The position numbers were made by a program, and so were the translations under genes. Below the pieces are notes generated by a model. It worked only from the letters and a program-made list of their open reading frames with translations, did no database searches and had not been told where the DNA came from. A DNA stretch of 64,000 nucleotides from Moringa oleifera (taxonomy: Eukaryota > Streptophyta > Magnoliopsida > Brassicales > Moringaceae): NCBI GenBank assembly GCA_021397835.1, contig JAJFZO010000168.1, positions 620,001 through 684,000 of the forward strand, written 5' to 3'. Positions 24,181 through 36,500 of this stretch are shown piece after piece. The stretch's first letter is position 1. Every line of letters begins with the position of its first letter.

Positions 24181-25503
24181 TTGTCAATGTGCTTGCTTGG
24201 GAGTCAACTTCTTTTGGGTCTTGAAGTAAGTGTTCGCTACGTTGTCCGTCATCACTGTAAACTTTGTACCTAGCAGGTAGTGCCTCCACACATCCAAGCA
24301 ATGCACCACTGCAGCCATCTTTCTCTCACGAACCGAATACCTCTTCTCCGCATCCTTCAACTTTTGACTTTCGAAAGCAATGGGGTGCCTCTCTTGCACC
24401 AAGACCCCTCCCATGGCCTTATCCAAAGCATCAATTTGTACCTCAAAAGGTTTCTCAAAATCTAGCAAGGCCAGAATGGGCTTCAAAGACACTGCTGTCT
24501 TTAGCTTCTCGAAAGCATCCTGACAAGCATCCGTCCAGCACCACACTTGCTCCTTCTTGAGTAGATCCGTCAAAGGGTTTGCTTTCTTTGAGTACCATTT
24601 GATAAATTTTTGATAGTAGTTAGCCAACTCAAGGAATGATAGCAAGTCAAAGATCTTCCTTGGCGTAGGCTAATCTACAATGGCCTTCACCTTTCATTCA
24701 TCCATTCTGAATCAGCCCTTACTGACCCAATGCCCCAAAAAATGCACTTCTTGGCGGCAAAATTCACACTTCTCCTTCTTCATATAGAGCTTGTACTCTC
24801 TTAACTTAGAAAAGACAACCTTTAAGTGATTCATATGCTCAATTAGTGATTCACTATACACCATAATGTCATCCAAGTAAACAACCACAAATTCATCCAA
24901 AAATTCATATACCACATCGTTCATCAAATTGCAAAATGTGGCAGGAGCATTAGTTAAGCCAAAAGGCATCACAAGAAATTCATAAGACCCGAACCTGGTC
25001 ACACATGTTGTCTTTGGCTCATCCCCCGCCTTGATCCTTACTTGCCAATACCTTGATCACAAGTCCAACTTTGTGAAGTAGGATGCTTTAGACAATCGAT
25101 CAAATAAGTCAGTCACATTTGGGACAAGGTACTTGTTCTTCACTGTTACCTTGTTCAGTGCTCGGTAGTCCACACACATCCTCAAGGATCCATCTTACTT
25201 CTTTTGAAACAACACCGGTGCACAATATAGAGTTTTCGAAGGTTGAATAAGACCCGTTTGCAACAGCTCATCGAGTTGCTTCCTTAACTTAACCAACTCT
25301 AATGGAGACATTCTGTAAGGAGCTTTAGCCGATGGTCTAGCTCCTGGTTCCAACTCAATTTCATGATTAATTGCCCTCTTCGGTGGTAATTCTTTCGATA
25401 ATTCAGGGAGCATGGTGTCCGAGAACTCTTTCAAGACTTTCATCACCACGTCAAGTACTTTGACCTGCTGATCAGGCTTGATCTCGATCAAGGCAGCCAT
25501 ATA
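24181..25503 (-). pseudogene. Chromovirus reverse transcriptase and RNase H
   Basis: RT starts with NHEIELEPGARPSAKAPYRM (about 25360) and LIQPSKTLYCAPVLFQKK, then [17 protein letters not shown] (about 25170) and MPFGLTNAPATF (about 24965). The catalytic box YLDDIMVYS (about 24880) is intact. RNase H follows with EVQIDALDKAMGGVL (about 24440), VRERKMAAVVHCL and VMTDNVANTYF. Stops occur at about 25195 (after LFQKK), 25060, 24710 and 24180. Two long plus-strand frames at 24264-24560 are shadows. Confidence 0.9.
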
Positions 25504-25559
25504 TGCTTGATCACCCCGCTTTATCCCACTTTTGAATTGCTTGGCAGATTATAATTCGA

Positions 25560-25965
25560 TTCCTTTGTCTTTTGCTTATTGACCATTCTCCATGGCAGCA
25601 ACAAAATATGAGTTTCCCTCATCGCCAATCAGCATCCCTCGAAGGTGTGGAATCACTAACACCTTGGCCGAGGTCAAAAAACTCGATCCCCAGTATCAGG
25701 TCGAAGTCATCGAGGGGTACCACGGTTAGGTTGCACTGCCCTAACTATTTATCCACCTTCATGTTGCACACCGTCGAGCCTAAGATAGGCTTTGCCTCCG
25801 AATTCACTGCCTTTAGCTTGGTGGAGTTTTTCACAATGGTTAAACCCAACGAACCAGCCACATGTTATGCCACAAAGTTGTTGGTAGCACTCGTGTCTAC
25901 CATAGCTTACACAGCTTTCCCGTTGACTTGCACCATCACGTACATCAAGCCTTTGTATTGAACTT
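25560..25965 (-). pseudogene. Chromovirus aspartic protease relic
   Basis: Minus-strand reading gives MVQVNGKAV, a stop, AMVDTSATNNFVA, a stop, and later LDDFDLILGIEFF. This is the retropepsin domain, but the active site reads D-T-S instead of D-T-G and several stops interrupt it. The protease would cut the Gag-Pol precursor. Confidence 0.8.
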
Positions 25966-25974
25966 GACTGCCCG

Positions 25975-27120
25975 TCGTGATTGCATTCAATAGTTGGAGA
26001 GGGTTCACTCGCGATGGCCCTTCATTCGAGTTTTCCTCCTCCTCTTATGCTATCAAAGCGCTTAGTTTCTCCCGCTTTGGGCACTCTCTAACCATGTGTG
26101 GTCCGCCACAAATGAAGCATCCCGTAGGATTCTTCCCTTTGTCTTGTGAAGAGGACTTGTTACCACCCTTCTGATTTCCACTGTTGTCTTTCTTACCACC
26201 ATTAGGCTTCTTGCCATCCTTTTGGCCAAAGGCCTTCTGGTTTTTCTTTCCGCCATCATTTTTCTTTTTCTTACCTTGTGAATTGGATGCACCAGTGTAC
26301 TTGTAATTTACAAGCTTCTCCGCAACGGCAATTGCCTTGGCAAGTCTCCCACGACTTGCCTTCGTAACTCAGCCTGCACCCAAGGCTGTAACCCGAATAA
26401 GAAGTTGAACATCTTATCCTCCTTCAACATATTTTTGATGTCTAGCAGCAACGAGCTAAACTTCTTCACGTACTTTTGCATCGAACCTGAGTGCTTGAGC
26501 TTTTTGAGGGATTCCTTTGCAACCCAAACAGTGTTGCAAGGAAGGAATTGATCCTTCAATTCCTTTTTCAACACCTCCCACATCTCGATCTTTGGCCTCC
26601 CCGCACTAGTGTCGTCCTCCATTCGAGTTCGCCACCAGAGCTTTGCGTCTCCTTGCAAATACATGCCGGTGATTGTCACCCGCTCTTGCTCTGGGATTTG
26701 GGCAGCTTTGAAGTACTGCTCAATATCACACAAAAAGTTCTCAAGCTCCTTGGAGTTTCGACTACCATCGAAGGACTTTGGGTCGAGGACTTTGATTTTG
26801 AATCGGCCACCTTCCCTGTGCCTTAAGAGGTTCATCACTGCCCTTTTTAGCAATGTGAGCTCATCTCTCAAATCTCTTTCCCCCTCCCTCACCGTGTCTT
26901 TCAAAGATACAATATCTTCCATGATAGATGCGAAGCGAACATCCACGTCCCTTCGTATTTCTAGGAATATGTTCTGGACCACCCTCAGCTGCTCTGTATG
27001 TTGTTCAGTTTGAACAGCAAGACTTACAGCATCATCAGCTTGAGGAGCACCCATGAAATCCTCCAGATGGGCAGCCTTTCCTTTATCTCGTTCATCGTGA
27101 CTAACCAAAGTTGCCAACAC
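25975..27120 (-). pseudogene. Chromovirus gag with zinc knuckle
   Basis: The main open stretch reads 27120-26308 and includes a helical N-terminal part (IMEDIVSLKDTV) and the core gag domain FLCDIEQYFKAA, LQGDAKLWWRTRM and LKKELKDQFLP. A frame change near 26310 follows. The zinc knuckle CFICGGPHMVRECPKR lies at about 26125-26075; its C-X2-C-X3-H-X4-C spacing is the usual one for this clade as I recall it. The basic, Lys-rich linker before the knuckle is at 26150-26290. Confidence 0.88.
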
Positions 27121-27123
27121 AAC

Positions 27124-27138
27124 GAGGCTCTAATACCA
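27124..27138 (-). promoter_or_regulatory. Chromovirus primer-binding site (initiator tRNA-Met type)
   Basis: Three bases inside the 5' LTR the minus strand reads TGGTATTAGAGCCTC, one mismatch from the TGGTATCAGAGCC complement of initiator tRNA-Met. Confidence 0.9.
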
Positions 27139-27141
27139 AAT

Positions 27142-27968
27142 TGTCACACGGTTGAGTTCTAAGCTCGAATTTTCACCGAGTGATGGCACAAGTGACACCC
27201 ACCGTGTCAACCAATTCACTACGAATGCCCTCAATCTCCAGTGAGCTTTTCATTAGAAACTCACACCCACGTACACAAGAGAGAGTTAAAGAGAGACACA
27301 AGTGTTTACGGGAACCAATCCCAACCTTTTTCACATATGAATAAGGAAATACACTCTAAACGCAGCAAGATATCACACACCTTTTGATGACTCTGCCTCT
27401 GGGTTTATATAGCCTACAAAAATTGGCAGTTGACACCCCCAACTGCCCAAGGGTAATGGGGTTTCATCCCTACAAAACCAGCCAAGCATGCAGCTTTGAC
27501 ATCAGCCCTTAGCAACAGGTGTCCCACTCCTTCGCAAGTGTCTGTAACTTGTGGTAACTACTGGTAACCATTGGTAACTACTGTCAACTACTGCAAACTG
27601 CTGGAAATTACTGTGAACCATTGCCAGCAGCATGGGCTAAGCCCATTAAGCGCACCCTGGGTGCCTCGTGCTCATTCGTACGCTCGATAAGGTGCCAACG
27701 CGAGCCTGTGTCTATTTTCTGCCAGTGTTCTGCTCACCCACTACCCAGGTGCCTTGCACCATGTTTGATCCTCATGAGCCATCTCTTATAACCCACGCAT
27801 CAAGGACTCGCCCGAACCCATGGCGAGTGGGCTGCTCTCGTGAGCAGGCCCAAGCAAGTGTCAACACCCGCTTGTGATGCTTCCCATGGCATCACTTGGG
27901 CTGGGGCCCCGATGAGCATCCTACGTCCTCATTGTGCCACCACGCCACTGATAGGTAAGAGGCTTACA
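27142..27968 (-). repeat. Chromovirus 5' LTR (right copy)
   Basis: 827 bp, equal in length to the left copy, with about 91% identity by hand count. It would carry the element promoter; the TATA-like TATATAAA on the minus strand is at about 27405-27412. Confidence 0.95.
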
Positions 27969-27973
27969 CTAGG
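27969..27973. repeat. Target-site duplication of the chromovirus, right
   Basis: CTAGG directly after the LTR end CTTACA, matching 21738-21742. Confidence 0.95.
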
Positions 27974-30136
27974 GAAGGAGGTTTTAACCTTGACCCTATT
28001 TCTTAGCCATACCTCAATGTCTTCAATCTCTCGGATAGGTTAGCCTACATGGATTCCTCTTTCATCTTTGAGATCAACTTCGTCAATTAGGCACATCTCT
28101 TTTTTATAGTTATTTTTTTTATTGTACCAAAGTTGTAAGAAAGCATTGCTTGGCAACCAATTGACTTCCCCTTGCTTCACTAATCTCGCAAAGAGTTAAA
28201 GCTTCAAGAGCAAATGATAGTTTAACACCACATCTTGCATTGTGTTTAATCCCAACCTTTTTAGGATTGTTTTTTATATAGATGGAGCTTTAACCATCAA
28301 AAACTTTATCATAATGTTAGCTTGCTTAGATGGGGTTTATACTCTAACTGGGATTATGATTACTCATTTTGATACCATTTCTTCAAAGCCAACCAAGCTG
28401 GCCTCATATGGGTTTATATAGAATAATAACTGAAGTTAGCAACAACTAAGGTGATGACCAGTGTGTCATTATGGGGGACTTGTATCCCTTGCAATTCCTC
28501 TTCAAAGAAAGAGATGACCATGCTTATCAATATGTTTACTCGATCCTACACTTCCTTTGAATGGGTTTTTCTGCTAGGACTCTTGGCATAGTTGGAGGTC
28601 AACTCTTCAATGATGACTTCTATCACTCTGTCAAGAAAAGTTTCTTCTTCACCAGGGGACGTATCTACCGCTTGTACCTACTCAGTAGGGAATTCAATCT
28701 ATGGGCATACATGTTGAATTTTGTTTACTCCTATATACTACTTGAGCCATCCTCCTTAGACCATTTGCTTGATTTCTTCTTTCAATGGTCTATAGCTTCT
28801 GTATCATGCCTATAATCTTGGTATAAATGGTAATATTAGTTCAGTCTCCCATTATTATCGAGGTTATCATCCTTCTGGCTCTTTTTAACTCCCCGTTATT
28901 TTGCATGGCCATCATTATTCTCGTTCTAGAGGTATTTAAAGGCATAATGTTAAATTGCCATATTAATCCTCTTTCATTTAGCTAGCTTTTCAGGTAAAAT
29001 TAGGAGGTCTATTTTAGCTATCTAGTCTCTTTCCTCGGTTTAACTTTGGCCTTTGTCTAGGAGAATGTGCCTAGGCTTCTTGAGCTTTTCTCTTTATCTT
29101 GCTCCCTTCTTTGTTATGTATGTATTTCTAGGCCTTAGAGAGCAATTCTACCATGTTATCCATTGACTTCTTGCATAAAGAGATGAAAAAGGACTATCTT
29201 GTAGGCCCTCAGATTATCACTATAATGACTGATTCTTTCAACTGATCTATTGATAATGCTTCGAGGTTAAATCGTCAGATGTAATCTCTAAGAGGTTCTT
29301 ATATGCCTTCTTGGATGGTCATTAAGTAGTTAAGGTCTTGTTTGCTTTATTGGCTACTAATGAAGTGGCTAAGAAACATCCATGACATTTTTCAAAAGCT
29401 AACAATACTCATAGATCACAAAGATGCATACCAATCTCATGTTGCACCCTATCTATGTAGTAAAAAAAAAAAAAACTTACAAAATGTGGCATTCATCACT
29501 TTGTAGACTAATATCATGTTGCGATATATGTCTAGGTGGTCTTTAGGGTCTTGACTTCTAATATAAGGGTCTGGTTAGGGAATTCTCAATCATTTTAAGA
29601 CTGGTTCATCAAGGATTACCAATATGAATGGTGGGCAAGATCATAATCCTCATTGTCTCCTTCTTCAAATGCATTCTCTTTCTTGTACTTTTGATCTTTG
29701 GCAGGATTAGGGGGTTTATTCAGTTGGTTATTCCCCATCCTTATGCATAAGTGTTTTTTTTTCTTTTTGCTTCTTTTTCTAGATGCTTTTTATCTTCGAC
29801 TTGATTTTGGTGTTAGTGACTTAGGAGGTGAGATCCTTAGTCTGATAGGTAGTTACTTTATGCTCACTCACTTTCGCCTTCATCTAAGGATTAAGGTTCT
29901 CAGTACAACCCTAGCGTTGTTGATGTTCTTCATTATTGCACATCATATTGTTTAGTTCTTGCATGTGTTAACATATGGTTGCTAACTGATCAATGTGTAG
30001 TGGAGGACTCGGAAGCTCTCCCTCAATAAAAGAATTGATCAGCTTACCCTTATGGTGTAAGTAGTGACCCTAAAATTTTCCTCAGTGACATTTCTCTTAG
30101 TCACGGAGATTTAAAGAACTCACAACTTTTCATTTG
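27974..30136 (-). pseudogene. TatA gag and protease relic
   Basis: Right of the nested element TatA resumes. At about 28110-27990 the minus strand reads like the acidic pre-RT linker (IDEVDLKDERGIHVG). At 29400-29100 fragments match Tat gag: MDNMVELLSKA followed by KYIHNKEGSKI, and upstream TIQEG..EPLRDY-like words. Frames are broken everywhere. The plus-strand frames at 28561-28815 and 29698-29955 are shadows. Confidence 0.65.
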
Positions 30137-30137
30137 T

Positions 30138-30156
30138 TTCCCACAGATGGTGCTAA
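30138..30156 (-). promoter_or_regulatory. TatA primer-binding site
   Basis: The minus strand reads TTAGCACCATCTGTGGGAA directly after the LTR end, a decayed form of the GGCGCCGTCTGTGGGAA site common next to plant Tat-type LTRs. Confidence 0.8.
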
Positions 30157-30548
30157 TGTTGATGACAAAGAGAATAATGACCAAAGAATATATTAGGGTC
30201 ATGTCATTAATTTATTCTTTTTACTAGTGTCTAGGTGTTTAGTTGTCTCTTTTATTTATATCGATAGAAGTTACCCTTCTATTGGTCATTCCATCACTTT
30301 AGCTCCTTAGATGTCAAACTTTCTTTTTAAAACCCTTTTCATGTGTTAGAAAGCTTGACTTCCTACCTTAAATGTTACATGTCTTCCTTAGGGTAGCTAT
30401 CATCCTATCATCTCGTATAGAGCATGCGTATTACCCATCTATAATGCCTCGTCAAATTAAACTATTGGTTAGGTTGAAATACCTTTTCTTAGTAGTCTTG
30501 CGTTAATGGGTTTAAAGTGGTATAGGCTTCGTTTATCCGATTAATAAA
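30157..30548 (-). repeat. TatA 5' LTR (right copy)
   Basis: Homologous to 15297-15681, starting TGTTGATGAC on the plus strand. The outer end near 30548 has lost its terminal dinucleotide and is placed by alignment with the left copy. TATAAATA on the minus strand near 30255 is a likely TATA box. Confidence 0.8.
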
Positions 30549-33500
30549 ATGATATAGCATTAAAGTTTTATATAATTTTTATTTAATTTATTAAATGATT
30601 ATTAAAAAAGATAATTAAGTCAATAGCTCAAACTTTTAGAGTATAAGATGGTAAAAACATTACCAGCAAACTAAAGATCTAAAAGTTAGATTAATCAACG
30701 ATGGAAGGAGAAAAAAGAGATAAAAGGGCAACTGCAGATGCATGTGAATGAGAGAAAAACTCACAATAATAGAGTTAAAGTCAAACTCATAACATAATTT
30801 CATGAAGTTTGAACTTAAGATAGAAGCTACAACTAAAGAACAAAGCCACTTTATTATCTTATGATGATATATACGTGCAAATCATCATTCATGACTAGCA
30901 GTGGAAGCTCTCACTTTGTCATGCCACTTATCCACCATCTCTATACAGGGTTTTGCTTTCTTCAATTGAGATTTCAACTAGGAAATTAAGAGAGAGAGAA
31001 AAAAAAGAAAGATAAACACAAGTGATGGTGAACAAATGTCAAAGGTAAAAATAGAGAAAACAAATAAAAAAAAAAAAAGAAAGGAAGAAGTGACACGAAG
31101 TATAAAAAGCTACAAATAGACGTGAATAACCTATTTATAGTGGCACTTTATTTTAAGAGGACAAGAAATGGTCGGCTCATTCTCAGGCTCATGCTCATGC
31201 TCATGCTTATGAGTGGACAGGTGACCCAAAATTCTAGTAATAAAAACTCAAAAAGTGAGTTTTTAAATTTCTTTGTCAAAATACTTTATTTATGAAAAGT
31301 AATTAGCCAAAACTTACTATAATGTTCTATACATTTTAAGTTTCCAATACTTGCATTTTTATTTTTTATTTTTTTTGCAACAGCAACTTTAATCTATAGA
31401 GGTAGCTATATGCATGCTTGATGAAAGAAAAGGCTTAAGTTGTCTTTGGATAGAAAATTTTAAAATAGCTGAGAATTTTGAACTGAAGGAATTCAAAATG
31501 CATCACATTTTACGTTTATTATTTGAATTTTAAAGAATATTGTCTTCATAAATAATTTTAAAATTCAATTTTTAGTAAATATTTTTAAAAAAATGTAAGA
31601 TTTTTGATGCTCTATAAACTTTGACAATTCATTGCAAATAACTATGGTGATTGATATAAGAGGTTTTATAAGTTATGGAAGAAGTCCAATTAAATCTAAT
31701 ATTTTGGTAAAGTAAGAGATGCAATTATACCTAACTAAGATAACAAAAGACTTGACAAAATATTTCAAATTAATTCTATATATTTTAAGGGGTTAGCAAC
31801 ATTAAGCAAACACGAACTTGGCTCATGATGTTAAATTGAAAACCTGCAAAAAAAAAAAGTATTTATTTGACATATATGTTTTTGTGGGATTCTTAATGCG
31901 CGATTTTTATCCATAATTTCGTTAAATATTAATTGTTTTGCGCGTATACATAATATGCATATATGTTTTATTTGTGCAAATAATCTAATATTTTATTAAA
32001 TATTATTAAAACAAATAAAATGTACTTTTTTATTCTTTTTAAATATTTTATAGTTTACATGATCTTATTAAGTTTTATATAAAAAAATATTTTGTTTGCT
32101 TTGACATCATATTAAAAAAGTGTTAGAGTAATTATACAAATAAAAATAACAATCACGCATACTTGCAAAATTGTTAATGTTAACAAAAGTCTCAGATTGA
32201 AAATTTAACAAAATATAATTTTTAAATAAATATAATTTTTTTGTAAGTTTTAATTTTAGATCGTGAGTAAAAATATGAATCTTGTTTATGTAATTAACCT
32301 TATTTTAGGACTTAAAGCAATATATAAAATGAGCTTGCTCTTACATAATAAAACATAATATTTTATTGAGATGCAAAATAATTCACTAAATTTTTGTGTT
32401 CAAGTTTTGATGATAAATGTTTTTTAATTGATAAGATTACTAATCCATTTAATCTTGTTGCAACAAAGTTGAATGTGATTAAGATTTTTTTACTTTTAAT
32501 TTCAAAATTTTTTGGCAATAATAGTTATTATATATATTGTTAACATCCATTTGTAAAAAAAATTACTTTTTTCATAAAATATAATATTTTAATTAATGTT
32601 TTTATTTTTATTTGTAAAAATCAATATTCATATTAAATAGTAAACCTTACTTGAGTCATTGTTAAGAAATATACTTTGTCTGTATTTCAAGCTTGTTAGG
32701 TTACATGCATGCCTTGTATTTTATTTCAATGCTCTCCGTGATAACATAGTAAGGATGTGTCTTATTTCATTAAGTTGAGATCATGCGTTGTTACATGGGC
32801 TTTGTGCACTGTAATCTGATTATCATGTTTTGTAATATAGAATTGTTTATTGTTATAGATTGATTGTGTCTTGTGTATATAGAAATTATTATAGGTTAAC
32901 CATGTCTTATTATGATCACTTGTTTCATTGAAACGTATCTTTTTATATGTAGATCAGGTTTTGTTGTATGCGCATCGTGTATTGTTGTTTGTGTGTAATG
33001 TTTTATTGTGCTCACGTTGTGTTTTCTCGATTTTATTGTATTAACTTGATGTCTTGTTGTACTAAGGTTGTGTAATTACGTACATTGATTGTGTTTTATT
33101 ACACAGTGATTGTGTCAAAATTGTAAGTTTATTTTTGAATAAACATGTGATTTATTCCTAATAGATAGAGAATGTTAGATAATGTATGAAGGATTTTTTT
33201 TTTTAAAGTTTGCTATTGAATTAAATAGATAATTTTCGACTATCAAAAATAGTTTTTACACCAAATAACAAACGATGAATACCTAAGTTTCTTGATGTTT
33301 AATGAGAGTTAATTTCCATGGATGATTTGCTCGTTAGTATTAGAAAATGTTAATCAACCAAATCATGGTCACATGGATCAATCCCAACTGATTTAATGAT
33401 TTGACCTAAAGTGTATTATTTTGAACACGTGAACTTCATGAATGTAATGAATATTCATGAAGCGATGATGTTTGGAGCGAATATCCAGTCTCTGACTCCC

Positions 33501-36500
33501 TACATACTGCAGAAGAATAACCTGTGTTATCTCAAGAATCCGTGCATATTGATCATGCTATTGATCAAAAAGTGGACTATGTTAGTCATGTCTCGCATGC
33601 AGCAAACACATGAGAAATCGCTAAAAAAAAAAAATACTCTTAATTAACATTAAATAGTTTATGGCTTTAGGAGAAACTGAGATAGCATGTTTTGTTCATG
33701 AAATAGAATAGAGAAAGAATAAAAAAAAGTATTATTTGAGAATAGAAAAAAATAAAAAAATAAACATTATTATTTTTTGTTTAATGGAATTGAATAGAAT
33801 ATGAATTTATTTTCATATGTTTGGTTTATCAAAAAATAAATTAAGAAAGTAATTGAAGCAAGTTTAAAAGACTAGTATACTCTCCAACTAGATTCATTAT
33901 AATTTAATTAATTTTTATTAAAATAATATTAATTAAAAATATTTTATAATAATAAATTATTATAAAATAATATTAACCAAATAATATATTAATAATTATT
34001 TTTATTTTTAAATATTAATATTATAAAATTAAAATTAAAATTAATTAATATTTTAATAAAAGTAATATTTTTTTATTTTTTTGATAAATTATTTAAAAAA
34101 CAAAAAAGATGTTATTATTATAAAAATAATATTAACTAAATAATATGTTAATAAGTATTTTTTATTTTTAAATATTAATATTATAAAATTAATATTAATT
34201 AATATTTTAATAATAATAATATTTTTTATTTTTAGTAAATTATTTAAAAAGTTATTATATATATGATAATTTAAAAATTTTATCAAAATTACGTTGAAAA
34301 TTGAAAAATATAGCAATTCTTTATTTTCATGGAATAATGATTTCAAAGGTTCACTTCGGAATAGCTATTCCGGGTTTTCAAAGAATGAAAATTTCTTAAA
34401 GAATTATAATTTTGTGATAAAAATGAACCAAATATTGAAAAAATAATTTCATACAGAATAAGTAGTAGAAAAAAATTAGTATTCCTCTCAATCAAACATG
34501 CTGTTAAAAAAAAAAAACAATCAACATATGACTTTTTTTTTGTAATTTTTAAAAAAACTGGGCTGCTGCCATGTGGCAGCAGCTACACCTTTCTTCTCAG
34601 TTCTTTGCAAACCGAGAAGAGGGGTTATGCATCACACATTGTTGTCGCCCATTCTTCTCGTTGTTTTTTTTTAAAAAAAATCAAGAAGAAAGGGTTCTGT
34701 CCTAATCAGGAAAAGGACCCCTTCCCTTCCCATTCTTTTATTTTTTCTTTTTTTCTTCTTCTTTTTTGGATCATCGCATCTCTCCTCTTGTCCACATTTC
34801 CCTCCAAAAATCTTCCAAACTCATCAATATCATCCCCTGTTTTTTGATACTAAACTTGGAATCATTCACACCATCATCAATTTGCTTTGTGTAAGAGTCT
34901 TTTTTTTAAAAAAAAAATATTTACATTATGCACATTAATCTCTTCTTAAAAGGGTATAATTTTTTTGGCAGCTTTGTTTAATTAATACACACACATATAT
35001 ATATATATACATATATATGGTAAGTTGATTTGTATATATTTTAGTTAATTGTTTGATTAATCAAATTTCTGAATATATTTTTAAAAATTAATATCATATG
35101 TATTATTGAGTTATTTTATTTTGATTTTTTTAAAAGAAGATAGGATGATGGACCTCCAAGTTGGAGAATGAACATTGGGATAAGTATGATTCTAAGTATA
35201 TTATAATTGTGTAATTCTAGATTTATAATAATTAATGGTATTAAAATTTTAATTTATAAATTAGTAAAGAATTGGTGTTGTAATGCTGACACCTTAAAAA
35301 TTAAATTTAAATAAATAATGTTGTATTTAAGGATTTTTTATTTAATTATTGAGTTAAAGAATTGATTTTATTTTTTGAAATTTAAATTTAGGATATTTAT
35401 AATTAACGGTGTAAGTTTAGGATAATGGATTTAATTTAAGGTCTTTGTTTGATTTTTGAATTGATATAATAATTAGAAACCGTAATATTAGCACTTTAAA
35501 ATTAAAGAATAAAATGAATTTATTTGTGTTGCATTATGTAAGCAAAATTTTGATATTAATATTATATTATATTTTAAAAAATTTAAATTTAAAGTAATTT
35601 TAATTTTGCAATGTTTATGAAATTTAATTACGTTTGGGATATTAAATTAAGTTTATAATATTTATTTATGTGATCTTTTAAATGCAAAATTCAAAAAGTT
35701 TCCAACCTCCTCTTTATATTTAAAATAAAAAGTATTTAACTCTCTAAATCACTGTAAAAACATGTTTCATAATAAAATATGAAATACATTTGTATTAAAT
35801 GTAAAAAGTTAATCCAAAATAATTTGTATAAATAAATAAATAACAATCCGATATATTAGCCCAACACAACAACAATTTGTTATTTAATATACAGGAAAAA
35901 AAAAACACACACACTAAGAAACTGAAGCAGCTATACAGAAAGGAGCCTTCTCAGTTGAGTAGAAATTTTCAAGTGAAATGATAAATTTTGTTGACAAGTT
36001 ATGTAAAAAATAACATAGTAAGAAATTCAAAAAAAATAAAAATAAAATAAATAAGCTACCGATTGCACCCAATATGGATTGGATCCATGCCATGCCATGC
36101 TAATATGCATCAACATTTTAATAAATAAAAAGAATTGTAATACCTAATGGGACTCTAATAATCCCCCTACCTGAACAACTAGGTGATTCAACAAAAAAAT
36201 CTTTGCTGGTTGAACTATTTAAATAATTCTTGCATCCACTGTAGTAAAGAGAATTGTAGCTAAACCTAAACTATAACTTCATGAAAGTAAAGCGCATAGT
36301 CCAAGGCTACCTTTAACAGCCTCTAAGTTCAAAAAAAAAAAAAAAAAAACATTTTCCTAATCAGAAACTGCATGACCAAACTTTTTTCTTGGGGCATAAT
36401 GGGGGTGTCCCTTCTGTTATAACTTGTTGCCTTTTAAAAAATAAAATTTTAAAAAAGGTGTAATAATTATTCTTCACTTTTGCAAGTACTAATTGTTAAT

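Larger units (their letters stand above)
21743..27968 (-). mobile_element. Chromovirus (Ty3/gypsy with chromodomain) nested in TatA
   Basis: A structurally complete 6226-bp element: two 827-bp LTRs, TG...CA ends, a 5-bp target-site duplication (CTAGG), a primer-binding site resembling initiator tRNA-Met, and a polypurine tract. Gag, protease, RT, RNase H, integrase and a chromodomain are encoded on the minus strand. By my hand alignment the two LTRs differ at about 72 of 827 positions, nearly all transitions, so it is several million years old under usual plant rates but clearly younger than its TatA host. Stops occur in most domains, so it is not autonomous. Confidence 0.95.
15297..30548 (-). 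mobile_element. Tat-lineage Ty3/gypsy retrotransposon (TatA), split by a nested chromovirus
   Basis: Two degenerate direct repeats (15297-15681 and 30157-30548) bracket pol and gag relics that read on the minus strand, so the right repeat is the 5' LTR. Next to the right LTR is a primer-binding site of the type common in this lineage, and next to the left LTR is a C run that is the polypurine tract on the minus strand. Gag, RT, RNase H and integrase relics lie in the expected order. A 6.2-kb chromovirus interrupts it at 21743-27968, leaving about 9 kb of own sequence. The LTRs are very diverged and no target-site duplication survives, so it is old. All reading frames are broken. Confidence 0.85.

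Noticed and set aside
24264..24560. 98-codon plus-strand frame opposite RNase H
   Set aside because: It is the antisense shadow of a clear RNase H coding region.
26609..27013. 134-codon plus-strand frame opposite gag
   Set aside because: Shadow of the chromovirus gag frame.
34605..34847. 80-codon plus-strand frame
   Set aside because: Ser/Phe-rich reading of T-rich runs; no homology recognised.
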